Shown in pieces: positions 63,917 through 64,000 of a stretch of 64,000 nt of DNA. Source of the stretch: Desulfobacterales bacterium (lineage in GTDB: Bacteria > Desulfobacterota > Desulfobacteria > Desulfobacterales > JAEINQ01); assembly GCA_016342285.1 (NCBI GenBank), contig JAEINQ010000008.1, positions 61,198 to 125,197 on the forward strand, read 5' to 3'. The notes beneath the pieces are model-generated. The model saw only the letters and a list, made by a program, of their open reading frames with translations, had not been told where the DNA came from and did not search any database. The translations under genes and the position numbers were made by a program. Position 1 is the stretch's first letter. Each line of letters begins with the position of its first letter.

Positions 63917-64000
63917 TTGGATCGGTTGGATCGGTTGGATCGGTTGGATCGGTTGGATCGGTTGGATCGGTTGGATCGGTTGGATCGGTTGGATCGGTTG
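63917..64000 (+). repeat. Tandem 9-bp repeat array, running off the window
   Basis: Nine and a third exact copies of TTGGATCGG, starting just after the peptidase stop and continuing past the right edge. The core GATCGGTT is shared with the array upstream of mshG. Confidence 0.9.

Overview
The window looks like a chromosomal segment of a Desulfobacterota (deltaproteobacterial) organism, most likely one of the Desulfobacterales. The reasons are an MglA/MglB gliding-type GTPase pair, many PATAN (DUF4388), LC7 and HD-GYP signalling proteins, an MSHA-type pilus locus, FolE2 and QueH, frequent TTG/GTG starts, moderately high GC and many short intergenic repeats. There is no rRNA or tRNA gene to fix the taxonomy, so this is inference.

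Layout. 1-13.2 kb is mostly housekeeping: the end of an RNase Z gene, tex, dtd and a DacB-type carboxypeptidase on +. On - follow greA-rpoZ-ttcA-folE2, psd-pssA and lon-tsaB, and then the prepilin peptidase on +. 13.8-16.5 kb holds a REC-HD-GYP regulator joined to motAB. 17.0-29.0 kb is a one-directional signalling island: MglB-like, MglA-like, several unrecognised proteins, a zinc-ribbon/sensor/HAMP membrane protein, PATAN proteins, two copies of a [REC-PATAN-LC7-like + small LC7-like] module around a calcineurin-type phosphoesterase, then a TPR-PilB/GspE ATPase and a lone receiver protein.

29.3-49.2 kb, read right to left on -, is an MSHA-like pilus locus in classical msh order: PilM-PilN fusion (MshI), PilO/MshJ, PilP/MshK, secretin MshL, AAA protein MshM, ATPase MshE (with c-di-GMP-type MshEN motifs), MshG, a membrane-anchored sigma-54 activator, pilin, MshC, MshD, MshO and a large MshP/MshQ-like protein. 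Two units lie on the opposite strand inside it: a TPR GT-C-like membrane protein and a vapBC-type toxin-antitoxin pair. 49.7-54.1 kb holds a hybrid histidine kinase, a complete REC-HD-GYP, a single-domain receiver and a small unknown protein. 54.3-64 kb is carB, a PP2C phosphatase, small unknowns, maf, yggS, queH and an M48 peptidase with TPRs.

How it fits together: prepilin peptidase, the msh locus, a second PilB-like ATPase, MglAB, MotAB, two HD-GYP proteins and a c-di-GMP-binding-type MshE make this a surface-attachment and motility region, probably tuned by c-di-GMP and by the MglA/PATAN/LC7 island. That island is the best candidate for an undescribed system. The gene junctions carry tandem arrays of 7-, 8- and 9-bp units and at least four dispersed repeat families.
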